A stretch of 64,000 nucleotides of DNA from Anthopleura xanthogrammica. Taxonomy: Eukaryota; Cnidaria; Anthozoa; Actiniaria; Actiniidae. The position numbers were made by a program, and so were the translations under genes. The stretch covers positions 9,340,486 through 9,404,485 of the forward strand of contig OZ025206.1 in NCBI GenBank assembly GCA_964019055.1. The letters run 5' to 3'. Below the pieces are notes generated by a model, which searched no databases, was not told the origin of the DNA, and saw only the letters and a list, made by a program, of their open reading frames with translations. The stretch's first letter is position 1. Each line of letters opens with the position of its first letter. This document shows, one piece after another, positions 60,825 through 64,000 of the stretch.

Positions 60825-60838
60825 GGGGGGGGGGGGGG
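60825..60838. repeat. Poly-G tract
   Basis: A run of about 14 G, preceded by GGGCCGTAGCAAGGGG, a flank similar to GGGGCGTAGCCAGG at 41661 and GGGGTGTAGCGAG at 11020. Confidence 0.85.
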
Positions 60839-63800
60839 TGGCTTGAGCCCCCCAGTTTTCCCCAGAAAAGTATGGAGTTAAATTTTCATTTGTCGTGATC
60901 ACGTGTTGCTTTGTGCCCCCTGTTTTTCAAGGCTTGCCGTATGACCCTGGTTGTTAGCTATTTATATGAGTTCTCAAATTCATGATCCACGTGTCGATCT
61001 ATCAAGTATGATTATGAGTGGGTCGAAAAATGGGAGAACGAGGGAGGGGGTTCCTTCTAGATGTACTGGATCAATGTAATATGAGGTCAAGCTGGGTGTC
61101 GTCCAATACTGGCCTTATATGAGAATTATAGAATGGGTAGCTAGATCGAGGGGGGATCCTGACCACCTGGGTCTGCATTTTATGTATGTAATATATATTG
61201 TGCTTGGTCGCCAGTTTCAAACGCTACACTCCGCTTATTCCTAGTGAAATTGCAAAAGCGTTAGTACAAAAATGCTTAGATTTCTCAGTCATAATCAGCT
61301 AACGGCCTTATCGATGAAAATATCAATACCTAGTTAGGTAATTGCTAGACCTTAAACTATGTCATGATATATAAAACAATAGCTTTTCTTAAGACGCTCC
61401 TCCCAACACACTAGAATATGATGGTAAATCATGTGTCCGCGTGGCGCAAAATTGACAAACAAATTTTAGTCATTAATCTTATCTCTATTTTTGTACTGGG
61501 GTTGGATTCTGATTGGTCGTGCAGTACCGCTTTGCTGCTCATGCAGAAATCAAGATATTAGTGAACACGAGTTGACCAACCTTTTACTGATAACATCTTA
61601 ATAGAGCTATCTTAGTGCTTGAAATGATTCGCGTCGACAGTCGTGAAAACACACAAACCGCTACTCAAATTTGATCAAATGTGTTTGAAACAAACATAAA
61701 CTATATAACATATAACATCAGAAGTTAAATTTTTTAGCCGGCTTAAGATATTTGGGTAAGTATTTTGAACATTACTGAACAAGATTATCAAGTCACAGTT
61801 TGTAGGGATCGGATGAGAGCTGCAGTGATCGAGAAGATAGTTTTATCAAAAGTGCACTTTTCGGTTGGCGAAGAGAGAAGAGTGTAGTTAATCATGCAGT
61901 ACTTGCTGATGATGTTTAGCATTGAGTTGTCAGTTCCACCTCTTCATTTCTAGATTCTTGTGTGTTTATATTTAAGCATTTCCTTAGCATGCCGTCATAC
62001 AGGTGTGCACCAGCTGTAACCAACCAACAAAATTAACTTACTCACCGAACCGCAACCTGACTAACCGAAAAACAACGGTTTGAAACTCAACTGAATCAAA
62101 TAGGCAATATTTATCTGCATGACGTGTTGCATAAGAGCAGTTACTATGAAGGATGACCACTCAATGAAAACTCGAACTTACTCTCGATTGATTTTCTTCA
62201 AGAAACACGTAGGTGTTGGATATGAACTTGATAAACTACCAAGTCCTGCAGGCAAAGCATAGTTCATATTAAGAGCTAAATATGTCAAAAGCTACTAAAA
62301 TTAAAAGCATTTTCAGACTACAATATATAATTATCTTTGTGTGTATCGTACTTGTGCTCTGTTACTGAAGAACCTTTTTGCATTTAAATTTCTAAAACAA
62401 ACTCTATCTAGTTTCTTTTTCGTTTAGAACTGACTGATGACCTCACTGCGGCACAACCTTCACAGCCAGTGGGAGCTGAATGGAATAAGAATAATCGGAA
62501 AAGAAAAAAAATTAGTACACACTCATCAATAAAACACTGAACATTGCCATATCTATAAACCTTGGTAGACTTCGGTGCCTGTTTTTGCATTTTGGTGAAT
62601 CTGACGAAGTTTTTTTTTTTCATTGAAACTCCGTGAGACGAAAAGAAATGTCTAGTTCTCTGTTAGCTAAAACATGCTGATATTATGACCACTGATGTAT
62701 GAGTTACGATCTTTGAATCACGGTCCCTGCCTTTGAATGAGGACCAAAAAGATTTGAAACTCTTTAATATACAAATGTTTTCCAATATTCGAATCAAACT
62801 GCATGCGTAAAGCAAACAGGAAATCCAAACAATGGCCGAGCTTTTCCATTGTATGCATCAATGGATTGTATGAATATCAATAGCCAGTTTGTTGGATTTG
62901 TTCTTAAAGAATTCCCTGATGTGTAGAGGAATTTACTCGGTTGCTGTGCCAACCATCTTCGGTTGCTGGAAGAAGGAATTTGGAGGAATGCCAGAATTAA
63001 GGTTCTCAAGCTTCACGAACAATAATGAAGGTGTCAGAGGGCTTAAGGAGCATATTTGCAGCTTTTGATGTTGTATTTTTGTAGCCCAACAGAAAAGTCT
63101 AGATCGATCTTTCTAGATCATTCCGTCAAGTACTCAGTTTGCATTTTTAAATTACGAGGAACGTTGTCTTTGTAGAATTTTTTGATAAAAAATGCATACA
63201 AACATGAATGCAGCAAATCTTAGTCTTCTTACTCTAAGTTAATCCAGATGAATTAGTGTTGATTCAACAAGATTTGTTTGTGCAGACGTTTTGGAGCTCA
63301 ACTCCAGTCTACCTAGCTGCATAGTGCTTAGGGTCCTCAGGTTTACATGGGTTTTTGTACCCTTTTTGTACTGAGCTTATTCATCCACTGTTTAAGACGT
63401 ATAACCAGAAAAGGTGGGAGAAATGGGCAAAAGTTCATAGTAACAAAGTTCATGTCTGAGTGCCGAGAGAGGAAACTAAATGGGGGTACAAGACTCCCCG
63501 TGAATCAACGAGTTAATTAAAGTCCAAGTTAGTAGAACAAACACTGGTACGTGGGTACAGGGTAGTCAATATTGTCAATAGGCAAATCTATAGTTTGAGC
63601 ATGTCTGGGTTACTCTCTGGTGCTTCTTTGGGCCGATATTTACACATACACACTTCGACGTCTGCCACTTTGAACAGTACATGACCAAGGGCTAAACTAT
63701 TGTATATTCGCATTGGATGGCTAAGTCAATAAATTGTGATCCTCTCAGTCTCCACGTGCATGGCATACTAGGCCAGAATCCTCGTCCTATCAGAATCCAG

Positions 63801-64000
63801 TTAAGACCAAAAGGTGCAGTGAACCGACTCAGCATTTGTTCGTTAGTAATTATACCAAGTAGGTGAAGCGGGACGGTTCTCGGTTGGTACTATACAGTGC
63901 GGTGTGCTAAACGAAGCTTGCCTCCAAGGTGTGTATAGCTTGGCATCCAACAACCCATATAACAGCCACATGGACCTAGGAATGAAGCGCGCATACAGCG
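60839..64000. other. Intergenic, no gene seen
   Basis: Apart from the G tract at its left edge, I find no exon, RNA gene or obvious repeat family up to the window end. Short open frames here have no recognisable motifs. Confidence 0.45.

Overview
This is eukaryotic, animal-type DNA: AT-rich, with many short exons bounded by GT/AG introns of roughly 100-2300 bp, microsatellites, and dozens of small inverted-repeat (MITE-like) elements. The proteins are clear metazoan orthologues that are close to vertebrate ones. The gene set and the abundance of foldback elements suggest a cnidarian, most likely an anthozoan such as a sea anemone or coral. That taxonomic call is inference; no marker gene here settles it. 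I traced splice sites by eye, and for each complete gene the exon lengths sum to a multiple of three and give a continuous family-like protein.

Layout. 1-1.9 kb: last two exons of a type II BMP/activin receptor kinase (+). 1.9-10.3 kb: gene-poor, dominated by a (TTGTCA)n hexamer array, a 7-bp minisatellite with two unit types, a (TATG)n/(GATG)n array and several foldbacks. 10.3-13.0 kb: CDK2 (-), with the exon for the last kinase subdomain not found. 14.25-17.0 kb: CREB-family bZIP factor (+). 18.2-20.8 kb: C2orf76/UPF0538 (+). 22.0-28.6 kb: ORC4 (+, 13 exons). 29.3-32.9 kb: BBS12 (-). 33.1-38.0 kb: COQ10 (+), head to head with BBS12 across 183 bp. 40.3-43.5 kb: a two-pore-domain K+ channel (-). 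45.0-46.1 kb: a single-exon coiled-coil/low-complexity protein of unknown function (-). 48.8-56.9 kb: a 15-exon PLAT-lipoxygenase (-) with a predicted acylated N-terminus. 57-64 kb: almost no recognisable coding sequence, one candidate exon.

The genes are an ordinary eukaryotic neighbourhood, not an operon. CDK2 and ORC4 both serve S-phase entry and replication, but nothing in the sequence shows that their closeness is functional. I did not find a novel multi-gene system. The most interesting items are the lipoxygenase with an MGNCSS acylation signal, the binary-unit minisatellite, the E2F-type and CRE-type sites between CDK2 and CREB, the BBS12/COQ10 bidirectional promoter, the missing CDK2 C-lobe end, and several related families of foldback elements, some represented by near-identical inverted pairs.
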